From NCBI GenBank assembly GCA_024743315.1, contig JANSWU010000004.1:62001-126000 (forward strand): a stretch of DNA of 64,000 bases. The letters are read 5' to 3'. This stretch comes from Hyphomonadaceae bacterium. GTDB lineage: Bacteria; Pseudomonadota; Alphaproteobacteria; Caulobacterales; Hyphomonadaceae. This document shows, piece by piece, positions 1 to 9,016 of the stretch. The notes under the pieces are model-generated. The model was not told the origin of the DNA, searched no databases, and saw only the letters and a list, made by a program, of their open reading frames with translations. The position numbers and the translations under genes are program-made. Within the stretch, counting starts at the first letter, position 1. Every line of letters begins with the position of its first letter.

Positions 1-1206
1 ATCGCCTTTGTACATGGCGCCAAGCTGCGGAATCGTCTGATGCGACTCATCAACAAAAACCAGAGCATTATCAGGGAGATACTCGAACATGGTCGGTGGC
101 GGTTCGCCGGGTTTGCGGCCGGTGAGATAGCGCGAGTAATTCTCGATCCCGTTACAGCTGCCAGTCGCCGCCATCATCTCGAGATCGTATTGGACCCGCT
201 GCTCAATCCTCTGGGCTTCGAGAAGTTTTCCCTCTTTCTGGAAGTGCTCAAGCGTCTGTTTGAGTTCGGTTTTGATCTGCTCGATGGCCTGGTTGAGGGT
301 CGGGCGCGGAGTGACATAGTGGCTGTTGGCATAGAGCTTGATCGCCGGCAGCGTTTCCGATTTGCGTCCGGTCAGCGGATCAAACTCGGTGATGCTTTCA
401 AGCTCATCGCCGAAGAAGGACAGTTTCCACGCCCGATCTTCATAGTGCGCCGGAAAGATATCGATGATATCGCCCTTCATGCGGAAGCTGCCGCGCTGGA
501 AGGCCATGTCATTTCGCGTGTATTGGAGCTCAACCAAAAGTTTGGCGACGTCGCGTGGATCAATCCGCTGCCCGGCTTCGAGCTTGCGCGTCATCGACGT
601 GTAGGTTTCAACCGAGCCGATGCCGTAAATGCAGGAGACCGACGCGACGATGATACAGTCATCGCGCTCGAGGATGGCCCGCGTCGCCGAATGGCGCATG
701 CGGTCGATCGCTTCATTGATCGAGCTTTCTTTCTCAATGTAGAGATCGCGCCGCGGGACATAGGCCTCGGGCTGGTAATAGTCATAATACGAGACGAAAT
801 ACTCGACCGCATTGTCTGGAAAGAAGGACTTGAATTCCCCGTATAACTGGGCCGCGAGCGTCTTGTTCGGCGCAAGGATCAAGGCAGGCCGCTGCGTCGC
901 CTCGATAATCTTGGCCATAGTGAATGTCTTGCCCGTGCCGGTAGCACCAAGCAGCACCTGATCGCGTTCGCCGGCTTGTATACCCTCAACGAGTTCGGGG
1001 ATGGCTGTGCGTTGATCGCCGGCGGGCTCATATGGGGAATGAACCTTGAGCTCGATCCCGCCTTCAAGCTTTTCCCACCGCCGATCGGGTCGATGCGGTG
1101 TCCACTCGCTGGACGGGAGTCCGCCAACGGCATCGCGCGCCGCACCGGTCCAATCAAAGCCCGCGGACGCTTCGGAAAGCCCGGGAGGAGTGGGATTAGA
1201 ATTCAT
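1..1206 (-). CDS. uvrB: UvrABC excinuclease subunit B, partial (C-terminal part off the window)
   Basis: UvrB is the DNA-damage verification helicase of nucleotide excision repair, working with UvrA and UvrC in the cytoplasm. About 402 codons are present, reading leftward off position 1, so the helicase C-terminal and UvrC-interaction parts are missing. The Walker A loop reads GATGTGKT (about residues 72-79), followed by the conserved [10 protein letters not shown] block and the beta-hairpin segment [13 protein letters not shown] that inserts between DNA strands. The Walker B stretch ([11 protein letters not shown]) lies close to the window edge. The chosen ATG (1204-1206) gives a short non-conserved N-terminal leader of about 50 residues before the usual UvrB start region ([12 protein letters not shown]), so a later start is possible. 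No convincing LexA box was found directly upstream. Confidence 0.97.
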   Translation of the reverse strand, partial: MNSNPTPPGLSEASAGFDWTGAARDAVGGLPSSEWTPHRPDRRWEKLEGGIELKVHSPYEPAGDQRTAIPELVEGIQAGERDQVLLGATGTGKTFTMAKIIEATQRPALILAPNKTLAAQLYGEFKSFFPDNAVEYFVSYYDYYQPEAYVPRRDLYIEKESSINEAIDRMRHSATRAILERDDCIIVASVSCIYGIGSVETYTSMTRKLEAGQRIDPRDVAKLLVELQYTRNDMAFQRGSFRMKGDIIDIFPAHYEDRAWKLSFFGDELESITEFDPLTGRKSETLPAIKLYANSHYVTPRPTLNQAIEQIKTELKQTLEHFQKEGKLLEAQRIEQRVQYDLEMMAATGSCNGIENYSRYLTGRKPGEPPPTMFEYLPDNALVFVDESHQTIPQLGAMYKGD

Positions 1207-1609
1207 AGGCTGCAACGTATTACAATCGCTGGCGCATACAACATACGATCACGCATCAATCACAGCCTCGTGACAGGTTCTGGCAGCAGCACATGAGCCC
1301 AAACACAGGTGAATCATGCAGGTTGGCCGGAATTCAGCGCAATAATTTACCAAGATTATGTTCCGCTCAGGTTGAACCGACCGCAGCTCGTGTCAGAATT
1401 GTGGCATATTGAGCACACCAAATCACGACATGCTGCTTTGCATGACAATTCTGTGATCTGTTAATTGACGGGCGCAGACAGTGGCCTCTATCCAAGCGTA
1501 CCTGCTTTAACAGGCAAATTGCGTGTACGGAAAAATCTGCGTTTTTCTATTCACATATCGAGGGGCTCCTAGGAGTGGGAGCGCTCAATTCATTGGAGGA
1601 CACTAGATC
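1207..1609. other. intergenic region between divergent uvrB and TonB receptor genes
   Basis: This 403-base stretch separates two divergent genes and is relatively AT-rich in its receptor-proximal half. It carries no credible coding frame. It should contain both promoters. Just before the receptor start there is a small inverted repeat (GCTCC at 1565-1569 against GGAGC at 1578-1582) in the presumed 5' leader, then a good Shine-Dalgarno sequence GGAGGA at 1595-1600, nine bases before the ATG. Confidence 0.7.
1465..1494 (+). promoter_or_regulatory. candidate sigma-70 type promoter for the TonB receptor
   Basis: TTGACG (1465-1470) followed after 18 bases by TATCCA (1489-1494) resembles a housekeeping promoter. 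It would give a 5' leader of about 110 bases. The -10 element is weak and other hexamers nearby are possible, so this is only a candidate. Confidence 0.28.
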
Positions 1610-4600
1610 ATGGCTAATGATCTTCTCAAGAAGAATTTACTTGCGAGTACCCTGCTCGCAGGCATGGCTGGAGGGTTCTGGGCCGGTGCAGCGACCGCTC
1701 AAGACGCGCCAGACGACGATGACTCAGTAACGGTCATCGAAGAAGTCGATGAAACGGACGAAGCACGGCAAGAAAAAGTTGTTGTGACTGGTTCGCGTAT
1801 CGCCCGTGATGAGTTCAGCAGCGCATCACCCCTTCAGGTTATCGATGGCGAAGTCTCTCGTGACCTCGGCCTGATCGACGCCTCGGACCTGCTCGGCCAG
1901 ACCACAGTTGTTCAGGGCCAGCAAACCACGACCGGTCTTTCCACCTCAGCCGGTGTGACGACAATTAACGGCCCAGGTTCTGCGACCGCATCCCTTCGTG
2001 GCCTCGACCCAGGCCGGACGCTCGTTCTGATCAACGGTCGTCGCCTCGCGCCAGCTGGTGTGCGCGGCACACCAAGTGCACCAGACCTCAACCTGATCCC
2101 AGGTTCTCTGATTGATCGCGTCGACGTCCTGCTCGACGGTGCGTCTTCAGTCTACGGTTCTGACGCTGTTGCCGGCGTTGTGAACTACATCCTGCGGACA
2201 GATATTGATGGGCTTCAGCTCGACGCATTCATCACCGATCCTGAAATGGACGGCGATGGCGGCCAACAGCAAGTCTACTCTGCTGCCTTCGGCCTCTCGA
2301 ATGACCGCGGCTACATGACCTTTGCGGCAGAATACGCCCGTATTCAAAGCTTCACCGGTCGTCAGTTCGGCAGCTTCTACGAGCCTTATGCAGACGGTTG
2401 CCGTACCGGTTACCAGCAAGGCCTGAGCGGCCAGCTTTATGAAAACTGTGGCCTGTCCTTTGGTCAGGGCGCCGTGACTGGTACATCAAATGGCTTCCTG
2501 GGCTATGAGCTTGGTGCTCAAGAAGCAGGTCTTCCTGCTGGATTTGTCCGTTTGAACCCATTCGGTGAGCCAGAACTGCTTAACCCTGACAATCGTCAAG
2601 GTCAGCTCCTTCTGAACTACCCAGAATTCCTGGACGCAAACCTGTCGCCAAACTTCCAGCGTGCAACGCTTTACACCGCGGGTGAGTACGACCTCGGTCT
2701 GTATGGCAACATGACAGCTTACTACGAAGGCTCACACGCTATCCGGGAAACCGTGAACAACAGCTCAGGCCAGGGCAACGTGCCGCTGACAGCTGACTAT
2801 GTTCTCAATGGTTTCCAGGAGAATGCGACGCTTTACTTCAGCAGCCGTTTTGAAACGAAAACCGAAGTGGCACAGACCCGTCTGATTGGTGGCCTGAAAG
2901 GCGACCTGCCATTCATGGACGATTTCGGCCCGCTGCAGAACTGGGGCTACGATGTCTACGCGAGCTACAGCCGGTCGAACGGCGACGACGCGATCATCGG
3001 TATTCCATTCTTCCCGAGCCTTGAGCAGACTCTCACAAACACAGTGATCAACCCGACCACTGGTGAAGCTGAGTGTACATCTCGTGGTCTCCCAACCACA
3101 GCTCAAAACACTGAATGTCGTCCGCTCAACTTCTTCGAGCCAAACTTCATCTTCGGTGGACGCTTCGCGGATCCGGAAGACAATGCTTACTTCTTCCCAG
3201 CCCGCACGACCAACACCGTTGTAGAACAGACTGTGTTCAGCGGATTTGCATCTGGTGAGCTTTATGAACTGCCAGCGGGCGCTCTGTCTGCAGTTGTCGG
3301 TTTCGAGTATCGTGAAGATATCATCGATACGACCACTGACGCCGGTACAGCTCAAGGCCTGTTCCAAGGCTTCTCAGCTGACCCAGGTGCCAATGGTAGC
3401 CGGAACCTGCAGGAAGTCTTTGGCGAGATCGAAGTCCCTGTGCTGGCAGACATGCCATTCGCTGACGAACTGACCGTGAACTTGGCCGCTCGCTATACCA
3501 GCGAGAACAATTTCGGCGAAGAGAGCACATATCGTGTTCAGGCTCAGTACGCGCCAGTTGATTGGTTCACCCTTCGCTCCACCTACGGCACGTCTTTCCG
3601 GGCGCCAAACGTTGGTGAGCAGTTCGGTGGCCGCGCGGTTAGCTTCTCCAACCCAGCTGACCCATGTCGGACGCCAGGCGTCGCAGTACCGCAAGGTGAC
3701 TACGATAACGACCCGACCACACCGGAAACACGCGAATACCAACCAAACCTGGATCCTCGCGATGCAGATTTGATTGATCGCTGCTTGAATGGTGGTGGTC
3801 CCTTCGGAATCCCAGGCACAGATCCATTCTCGCTGGGTATCGTAGGCCTCGGCGGCAGCTCTCCAGTGTTCCTCGGCGCACCTACTCAGGTGGCCACTGG
3901 TTCCAACCCAGAACTGCAAGCTGAAACTTCGACAGCCTTCTCTGGCGGCTTTGTATTCGAGCAGCCTTGGTTCGACCAATTCGATCTCCGCGCAAGCGCA
4001 ACTTACTACGAGATCGAAATCGAAGACGAAGTGGCAAGCCTTGCTGCCTCACAAATCGTGGGCGCTTGCTATGACTCGCCAGGTCTGACCGATCCACAGT
4101 GTCAGTTCATCACACGTGCCCCACGGGTCGCAGGCGATGAGCGCTCAGGTGAGATCGTGTTTGTTGAGGCGCTTAACCAGAACCTCGACCAGCGCACCAA
4201 CCGCGGTATCGACTACAACCTCGAGTTCGACATGGATTTCAACATCCCGCAGCTCGAAGATGCAATCGAATACTCTCTGATCGCACGTGCCACGCAAACG
4301 CTTGAGCAGATTGAACTGCAAGCTGTTGTTGGCGGCTTCGATGTCGACAATGACCTGCGTGAATACGGCAACCCAGAGTGGCGCCTGAACCTGACCAACA
4401 TTGCCTCTTGGCAGGATTGGAGCTTCCTGTTCCAGTCACGCTTCATCGGCAACATGATCGAAAACAATGACGATCCACTGGATCCACAAACCTTCGGTCT
4501 GTACGCTTGTGTCATTGCAGGTGACCAGCCATGTAACCAGTTCGACGCGCTCGATCATTACTGGGTACACGACATGTCACTGCGCTACAGCACCGGTGAC

Positions 4601-4741
4601 TGGACCCTGCGTGGCGGTGTCAGCAACGTGTTCAACGACCAGCCACCACTGACAGACAATAACCAGCTGTCTAACATTGCTGGTATTGGTTATGACCTCG
4701 GTGGACGCACATTCTTCATGAACGTCACCAAGACATTCTAA
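1610..4741 (+). CDS. TonB-dependent outer-membrane receptor
   Basis: This 1043-residue protein is an outer-membrane active transporter energised by TonB-ExbBD. It has a Sec signal peptide (about residues 1-30, cut near ATAQ|D), an acidic linker, a TonB-box-like segment (EKVVVTGSRI), a plug domain (about 60-195, with the conserved NGRRLAP and VDVLLDGASSVYGSDAVAGV blocks) and a long beta-barrel ending in an aromatic residue (KTF), as needed for barrel assembly. The large size and plug sequence match the alphaproteobacterial receptors often linked to peptide or oligosaccharide uptake rather than classical siderophore receptors; the substrate cannot be told from sequence. The next gene encodes a secreted peptidase, which favours a peptide. 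Codon choice is noticeably uniform (many CCA prolines, CTG leucines), suggesting high expression. Start chosen from the GGAGGA site at 1595-1600. Confidence 0.93.
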   Translation: MANDLLKKNLLASTLLAGMAGGFWAGAATAQDAPDDDDSVTVIEEVDETDEARQEKVVVTGSRIARDEFSSASPLQVIDGEVSRDLGLIDASDLLGQTTVVQGQQTTTGLSTSAGVTTINGPGSATASLRGLDPGRTLVLINGRRLAPAGVRGTPSAPDLNLIPGSLIDRVDVLLDGASSVYGSDAVAGVVNYILRTDIDGLQLDAFITDPEMDGDGGQQQVYSAAFGLSNDRGYMTFAAEYARIQSFTGRQFGSFYEPYADGCRTGYQQGLSGQLYENCGLSFGQGAVTGTSNGFLGYELGAQEAGLPAGFVRLNPFGEPELLNPDNRQGQLLLNYPEFLDANLSPNFQRATLYTAGEYDLGLYGNMTAYYEGSHAIRETVNNSSGQGNVPLTADYVLNGFQENATLYFSSRFETKTEVAQTRLIGGLKGDLPFMDDFGPLQNWGYDVYASYSRSNGDDAIIGIPFFPSLEQTLTNTVINPTTGEAECTSRGLPTTAQNTECRPLNFFEPNFIFGGRFADPEDNAYFFPARTTNTVVEQTVFSGFASGELYELPAGALSAVVGFEYREDIIDTTTDAGTAQGLFQGFSADPGANGSRNLQEVFGEIEVPVLADMPFADELTVNLAARYTSENNFGEESTYRVQAQYAPVDWFTLRSTYGTSFRAPNVGEQFGGRAVSFSNPADPCRTPGVAVPQGDYDNDPTTPETREYQPNLDPRDADLIDRCLNGGGPFGIPGTDPFSLGIVGLGGSSPVFLGAPTQVATGSNPELQAETSTAFSGGFVFEQPWFDQFDLRASATYYEIEIEDEVASLAASQIVGACYDSPGLTDPQCQFITRAPRVAGDERSGEIVFVEALNQNLDQRTNRGIDYNLEFDMDFNIPQLEDAIEYSLIARATQTLEQIELQAVVGGFDVDNDLREYGNPEWRLNLTNIASWQDWSFLFQSRFIGNMIENNDDPLDPQTFGLYACVIAGDQPCNQFDALDHYWVHDMSLRYSTGDWTLRGGVSNVFNDQPPLTDNNQLSNIAGIGYDLGGRTFFMNVTKTF

Positions 4742-4747
4742 GAGATT

Positions 4748-4818
4748 TTCCGGAGCGGAAGCTCCGGAAGGTCCTTCAAAACAAGCTGCCCGCGCCGAGA
4801 TCTCGGCGCGGGCTTTTT
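4748..4818 (+). terminator. double hairpin: GNRA-loop stem plus rho-independent terminator
   Basis: Six bases after the receptor stop lies a 9-bp stem (4748-4756 with 4761-4769) closed by a GGAA tetraloop. It is followed by a perfect 13-bp palindrome (4788-4800 with 4801-4813) running into five T residues (4814-4818). The second is a classical intrinsic terminator; the first may protect the 3' end of the mRNA. Confidence 0.88.
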
Positions 4819-4931
4819 GTTACTTTCGTTCCAGCTGTATTGCTCGGTGCAAACACTACTTTGGGCACATTGCCTCGGTTCTGGGCTTATGGTTATTCTG
4901 GTTGCTCAGGGACAGAGGAATTCGAACCACG

Positions 4932-6866
4932 ATGAAGAGACTCATAGCTATAGCTGCGGTAGCTGGCCTGCTTCCGCTTTCAAGTTTTGCCGCGCCGGAG
5001 CCGATCCCAACAGAAGTCTGGGCGGACACCACGCAAGTGCAATCGCTGGATATGTCACCCAATGCTGAGCGCATGGCGATGCTGATGCGGCGGGATCGCG
5101 GTGCAGACCACGAAATCCTGATTTTCGATACAGATGACATCAAAGGCAGCTTAAAAGCGATTGAAGCAGACGGCCTCCGGGCGCTCAGCCTGGCCTGGGT
5201 GAATGATGATTATCTCGTCATCAATTTCATCCTCGAAACGGAAGAAATGGGGCGTCCAGTCAATTACCGCCGCACCGCCTCATATAATGTTGAAACTGAA
5301 GAATGGACGTCTTTGGTTTTAACCACCAACCGGGCTAATCCGCGCGATCCGATGGATCAATTCATGGGTAATCTCGGGATTGGGCGTGTGGTCAATACAC
5401 TGCCCGATGATCCCAATCATGTATTGGTTTCGCACACCGAAGAGGCCGGTTTGGCACCCAATTATTATCGCACAAACGTAAAGACCGGTGCGCGCACGCG
5501 TACGCTGCGTGGCGGCGGTCGATTCTCCAGTTTTACGTTTGATCGCGAAGGTCAGGCCCGTGGTGCGCAGGAATATGACGCGGCGGCGAACCGGATCATC
5601 ACCTATGCCCGTGAATCTGAAAGCGACGAATGGGTCGAGATCGGGTCTCTGGACGCGGATAAACGCGACACGTTCGGACTTCTCGGCTTCTATGATGAGG
5701 ATCGTCCCTATATCGCGACAGCTGTCGCGACAGAACCGGGGGGCAATCACACAGTCGCATATGACATCGATATTCGAACCGGTGAACGCGAAATGATCTT
5801 CGGCGTCGAAGGCTATGACACCCTGGGCGTTTTGACCTCGCCCCGCTTGTCGGATGGATCCAAAATCGTCGGCTTCACCTATAGTGATAATGAGGGCACG
5901 CAGCGTTATTTCCTAGATGGTCAGCTCGCGGCCTTACACGATGGTCTGTCACAAGCCTTTCCGGGCCGCAGTGTCCAGATCCGCCGTATGTCTGAAGATG
6001 GTCAAACCGTGCTTGCCTATACCAGAGGTCCGCGCGATCCTGGCACTTGGTATCTTGTGAAAGACGGAAAAGTCGCTCCGGTCATCGGCGCGAACTCAGA
6101 GATACCGAAAGCAGGCCTGTCTGAAACACACGTGCTCGAATATACCGCGCGGGACGGTATGGAACTGGTCGGCTATGTGACTGTTCCGCACAATTCTGAA
6201 GGTCCTTTCCCGGCCATCGCGATGCCACATGGCGGCCCATGGGTACGCGACAATCGCGACTATGACCGGTGGGCGCAGATGTTGGCCAATCAAGGCTATG
6301 TCGTCTTCCAGCCGAATTATCGCGGATCAGATGGTCTTGGAAAAGACTACTGGATGGCTGGCGACAATAAGTGGGGCTATGAGATGCAGGATGACGTCGA
6401 GGACGGCATTCAAACGCTCATTGACCAAGGTATTGCTGATCCCGAACGGCTCGGTTTCTTTGGTTGGAGTTATGGCGGTTACAGCGCCTTTGTCGGCGCG
6501 ACGCGTGACGACCCGATGTTCAATTGCTTCGTGGCTGGCGCTGGGGTAGCCGACATTGGTCGCATCCGCGGCGGTCTGACCGGCAGCCGGTTCGCCCGCG
6601 AATTCCAGAAACCTACCATTTCTGGCGTAAACCCAATCGAACTGGTCGAGAATGTCACCAAGCCTATGCTATTGGTTCATGGCGACTATGATTCCATCGT
6701 ACCGGTGGAGCATAGCCGCCGGTTTGCCGATGGACTTGAACGTATCAATGCTGATTACGAGTATATCGAAATCGAGGATATGGGGCACAGTCCATTCGAG
6801 CTTGAAGAGAACATGCAATGGTTCCCTGCTTTGTTTGAGTTTTTCGACACGAAATGTGGATTCTAA
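4932..6866 (+). CDS. secreted S9 (prolyl oligopeptidase family) peptidase
   Basis: A 644-residue exported serine peptidase related to dipeptidyl/acylaminoacyl peptidases, expected to trim short peptides in the periplasm. It has a signal peptide (MKRLIAIAAVAGLLPLSSFA), an N-terminal beta-propeller region (about 30-390) and a C-terminal alpha/beta-hydrolase domain. The catalytic triad is visible: Ser513 in GWSYGG, Asp587 in HGDYDSIVP and His619 in DMGHSPFE. An in-frame start 30 bases upstream (4902) exists, but the ATG at 4932 places the signal peptide at the N-terminus and follows AGAGGAA. The gene lies 190 bases downstream of the TonB receptor terminator, so it is probably transcribed separately. 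The pairing suggests uptake and hydrolysis of peptides, which is an inference. Confidence 0.92.
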   Translation: MKRLIAIAAVAGLLPLSSFAAPEPIPTEVWADTTQVQSLDMSPNAERMAMLMRRDRGADHEILIFDTDDIKGSLKAIEADGLRALSLAWVNDDYLVINFILETEEMGRPVNYRRTASYNVETEEWTSLVLTTNRANPRDPMDQFMGNLGIGRVVNTLPDDPNHVLVSHTEEAGLAPNYYRTNVKTGARTRTLRGGGRFSSFTFDREGQARGAQEYDAAANRIITYARESESDEWVEIGSLDADKRDTFGLLGFYDEDRPYIATAVATEPGGNHTVAYDIDIRTGEREMIFGVEGYDTLGVLTSPRLSDGSKIVGFTYSDNEGTQRYFLDGQLAALHDGLSQAFPGRSVQIRRMSEDGQTVLAYTRGPRDPGTWYLVKDGKVAPVIGANSEIPKAGLSETHVLEYTARDGMELVGYVTVPHNSEGPFPAIAMPHGGPWVRDNRDYDRWAQMLANQGYVVFQPNYRGSDGLGKDYWMAGDNKWGYEMQDDVEDGIQTLIDQGIADPERLGFFGWSYGGYSAFVGATRDDPMFNCFVAGAGVADIGRIRGGLTGSRFAREFQKPTISGVNPIELVENVTKPMLLVHGDYDSIVPVEHSRRFADGLERINADYEYIEIEDMGHSPFELEENMQWFPALFEFFDTKCGF

Positions 6867-6869
6867 AAG

Positions 6870-6897
6870 AAAGGGCGGCGATCAAACCGCCCTTTTT
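6870..6897. terminator. bidirectional rho-independent terminator
   Basis: AAAGGGCGG (6870-6878) pairs with CCGCCCTTT (6887-6895), with T-rich sequence on the 3' side of both strands. It sits between the convergent peptidase and holin genes and overlaps the last codons of the holin, so it can serve both. Confidence 0.85.
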
Positions 6898-7363
6898 ATT
6901 TGTGCCTCACGCCCGCGCTTCGATCGCCGAACCACCACAGCGTGGCAGCGGTGGCGGCGAATGTGGCAGTTTCAGTGATGCTGGCACGATCAGCGAGATC
7001 GGCTGAAAACCAGATGAGAGTTGTGATCCCCCAAAGGAGCAATGTCAGCACCGGCCGTGTCAAAGCGCGGATCGCATCGACCCATCTATAGCTTGCCGCG
7101 ATTGCCGCTTCGGCGCGTAAGCTGGCATCAAGCCCGGACCAGCTGCCTTGAGTTTGCGCTAGGGCGAGCTCAGCTTCCGTTTCTTCGGCGCGCGCGGCCT
7201 GTTGCAACTTCAAGAGCTCGGTCTCATGCTGCCAGCGACGTTCTTCGTGCGCCATGGCCTGACGCTTTTCGAAATAGCTCGCGACCCGGCCAAGAGCGGT
7301 CCCAAACAAGCCGAACAGGCCGCCGCCAGCGGCGCTCGCAGCAACGCCAATTATGTCTGCCAT
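6896..7363 (-). CDS. GTA-type three-helix holin
   Basis: A 155-residue protein matching the architecture of the holin family described for release of gene transfer agents. It has a glycine-rich hydrophobic N-terminal segment (about 3-25), a charged coiled-coil middle rich in Glu/Gln/Lys, then two hydrophobic segments around ALTRPVLTLLLWG and TAATLWWFGDRS; the RP...WFG pattern near the C-terminus is typical. Holins form inner-membrane lesions that let an endolysin reach peptidoglycan. The start at 7363 is chosen because AAGGAG lies seven bases upstream; it overlaps the end of the endolysin gene by 13 bp, implying coupled translation. The head and tail genes it would serve are eroded elsewhere in the window (30.0-34.6 kb). 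The family call rests on pattern recognition. Confidence 0.62.
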   Translation of the reverse strand: MADIIGVAASAAGGGLFGLFGTALGRVASYFEKRQAMAHEERRWQHETELLKLQQAARAEETEAELALAQTQGSWSGLDASLRAEAAIAASYRWVDAIRALTRPVLTLLLWGITTLIWFSADLADRASITETATFAATAATLWWFGDRSAGVRHK

Positions 7364-7710
7364 GCCGATCTGCTCCTTCCATAATACCAAGTTGCCGGGA
7401 TCTGCCGACGATCGAGATGGATGAAAGATTGCGCCAGGCCGATGCCGCGAAAACCGTGCTTACGTGCTGCCCTCAGCACGGCATGCCGATCTAATCCATA
7501 AAGGGACAGATCAACCGCGATCTGTTTGTGCCGCGAACGGGCTGCCCCGCCAATAAAGGCGTTCCATTGCGCACATCGATGGCCTGAGCAGACATGCAAT
7601 GGTTCTGCAACGTCATCGCGAAGCGCTTGTAAGCGATCGAGGAATCCGGGACCGTGCCAATATGCGCCCGCGCAGAACCGTCCCTGACATCGGCAAGCGA
7701 GCTCGGCCAC
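7351..7710 (-). CDS. M15-type peptidase, probable GTA/phage endolysin
   Basis: A 119-residue protein with the fold signature of D-Ala-D-Ala carboxypeptidase-like (M15) endolysins: the CSGHRCAQWNAFIGGAARSRH block, an AVDL aspartate and a C-terminal FIHLD histidine provide the usual zinc ligands. The spacing between the first His (SRH) and the Asp is one residue shorter than the family's usual pattern and the Gly within it is missing, so activity is uncertain. The called start is a GTG (7708-7710). However, 26 in-frame codons upstream (7711-7788) read like genuine protein (FPQAYEALSPQWRWRNFS resembles the N-terminus of this family) and no ATG, GTG or TTG exists between them and a TGA at 7789-7791. 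Either a CTG start is used or the 5' end has suffered a frameshift. It overlaps the holin gene downstream. Confidence 0.66.
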   Translation of the reverse strand: MAELACRCQGRFCAGAYWHGPGFLDRLQALRDDVAEPLHVCSGHRCAQWNAFIGGAARSRHKQIAVDLSLYGLDRHAVLRAARKHGFRGIGLAQSFIHLDRRQIPATWYYGRSRSAWQT

Positions 7711-7851
7711 TGAGAAGTTTCGCCAGCGCCATTGCGGCGACAGCGCTTCATAGGCTTGTGGAAACGACGTGTAGAGCAGCGCAAATCCTCACCCATCTAA
7801 GTGATCGGTGAGGATATGAACTGATTTTTCCGGTAGAATTCAGCGTCGGAC

Positions 7852-8844
7852 CTAGGCGGAAACAGAAGCCATGCTGAACGCCCGACGATTCTGCAGTGCC
7901 TCGATCGCGGCGACATATTCGGCCTCAAGCTTATCGACATATTCCGCTGTGCTCATCCGGGATTTGACTGCGCCAATCCCCTGCCCGCAGCCCCAAATGT
8001 CGCGCCAGGCTTTGGACTTCTGATTGCCACCAGAGCCGAAGTTCATCGCGCTCGGATCACTTTCCGGCAGATTGTTCGGGTCGAGGCCCGCTTGGGCGAT
8101 TGACGGCGCCAAATAGTTGCCGTGCACGCCAGTGAACAGGTTGGAGTAGATAATGTCTTTGGCATCGCTTTCGACGATCATGTCCTTATAGCCATCGACC
8201 GCATTGGCCTCATCACAGGAAATGAAAGCCGAGCCGATATAGCCAAGGTCTGCGCCCATGGCCTGGGCCGCCGCAACCGCCCCGCCATTGCCCATGGCAC
8301 CGGACAAAGCCAGCGGACCATCAAAGAATTCGCGAATGTCCTGAATGAGTGCCAGCGGCGAAATCGTCCCGGCATGGCCGCCTGCGCCCGCCGCGACTGC
8401 AATCAGGCCGTCCGCGCCTTTTTCCAGCGCTTTGCGCGCGAAGATCGTATTGATGATATCGTGCAAGACGATGCCGCCATAAGAGTGGATCGCCTGATTC
8501 ACTTCCTCACGCGCGCCAAGCGAGGTAATCACCACAGGCACTTTGTATTTCACGCACATTTCAACGTCATGCTCGAGACGGTTATTGGTCTTGTGGACGA
8601 TTTGATTGACCGCGAAGGGCGCTGACGGGCGGTCCGGATTCTTGGCATCATACTCAGCTAACTCAGTCGTGATGCGGTCGAGCCACTCATCCAGCTGCGC
8701 TTCAGGACGCGCGTTCAGCGCCGGGAAAGAGCCAACCACACCGGCTTTACATTGCGCGATCACCAGATCCGGGTTGGAAATAATGAAAAGCGGGCTGCCA
8801 ATAACCGGGATGCGAAGGTTTTGCAGGATCGGAGGTAGCGCCAT
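7852..8844 (-). CDS. nitronate monooxygenase family flavoprotein
   Basis: A 330-residue FMN-dependent TIM-barrel enzyme of the nitronate monooxygenase (formerly 2-nitropropane dioxygenase) family, which oxidises toxic alkyl nitronates; some members act as enoyl reductases. The sequence begins with the expected MALPPILQNLRIPVI and GSPLF segment, contains the phosphate/FMN-binding glycine-rich block AAGAGGHAG (about residues 170-180) and the ALSGAMGNGGAVAAAQAMGA barrel strand. The reading frame extends 97 codons further upstream, but the family's N-terminus is at the ATG 8842-8844, so that start was chosen. It is divergent from the methylmalonyl-CoA mutase genes, with about 170 bases between. 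The exact substrate is unknown. Confidence 0.88.
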   Translation of the reverse strand: MALPPILQNLRIPVIGSPLFIISNPDLVIAQCKAGVVGSFPALNARPEAQLDEWLDRITTELAEYDAKNPDRPSAPFAVNQIVHKTNNRLEHDVEMCVKYKVPVVITSLGAREEVNQAIHSYGGIVLHDIINTIFARKALEKGADGLIAVAAGAGGHAGTISPLALIQDIREFFDGPLALSGAMGNGGAVAAAQAMGADLGYIGSAFISCDEANAVDGYKDMIVESDAKDIIYSNLFTGVHGNYLAPSIAQAGLDPNNLPESDPSAMNFGSGGNQKSKAWRDIWGCGQGIGAVKSRMSTAEYVDKLEAEYVAAIEALQNRRAFSMASVSA

Positions 8845-9016
8845 CAGGGATCTCTCTTGGTTTCCGTTTACGTTAGCGTTGAGGTAGCACCCAGAGCAAT
8901 TGAGGCAAGCCCTTCCCACAGGGCATTCGCCCTGCTTTGGCGTTGCGTGAGGCTTGCCAGCCTCGTCCCATTGGGCCAAATCCGGGCTACGAGATTCCTT
9001 GTGAGGACAAGTGCAG

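Noticed and set aside
40-846. A 268-codon plus-strand frame at the window start
   Set aside because: It is antisense to uvrB, whose minus-strand frame matches the UvrB family throughout.
1360-1374. GTTC-N7-GTTG resembling an alphaproteobacterial LexA box
   Set aside because: One mismatch in a short motif, over 150 bases from the uvrB start and on a region also serving another gene; not strong enough to call.
7491-7796. A 101-codon minus-strand frame starting with an ATG upstream of the endolysin
   Set aside because: Its translation is Arg/Cys-rich nonsense; the recognisable peptidase text lies in the adjacent frame. Kept only as a clue to a possible frameshift.
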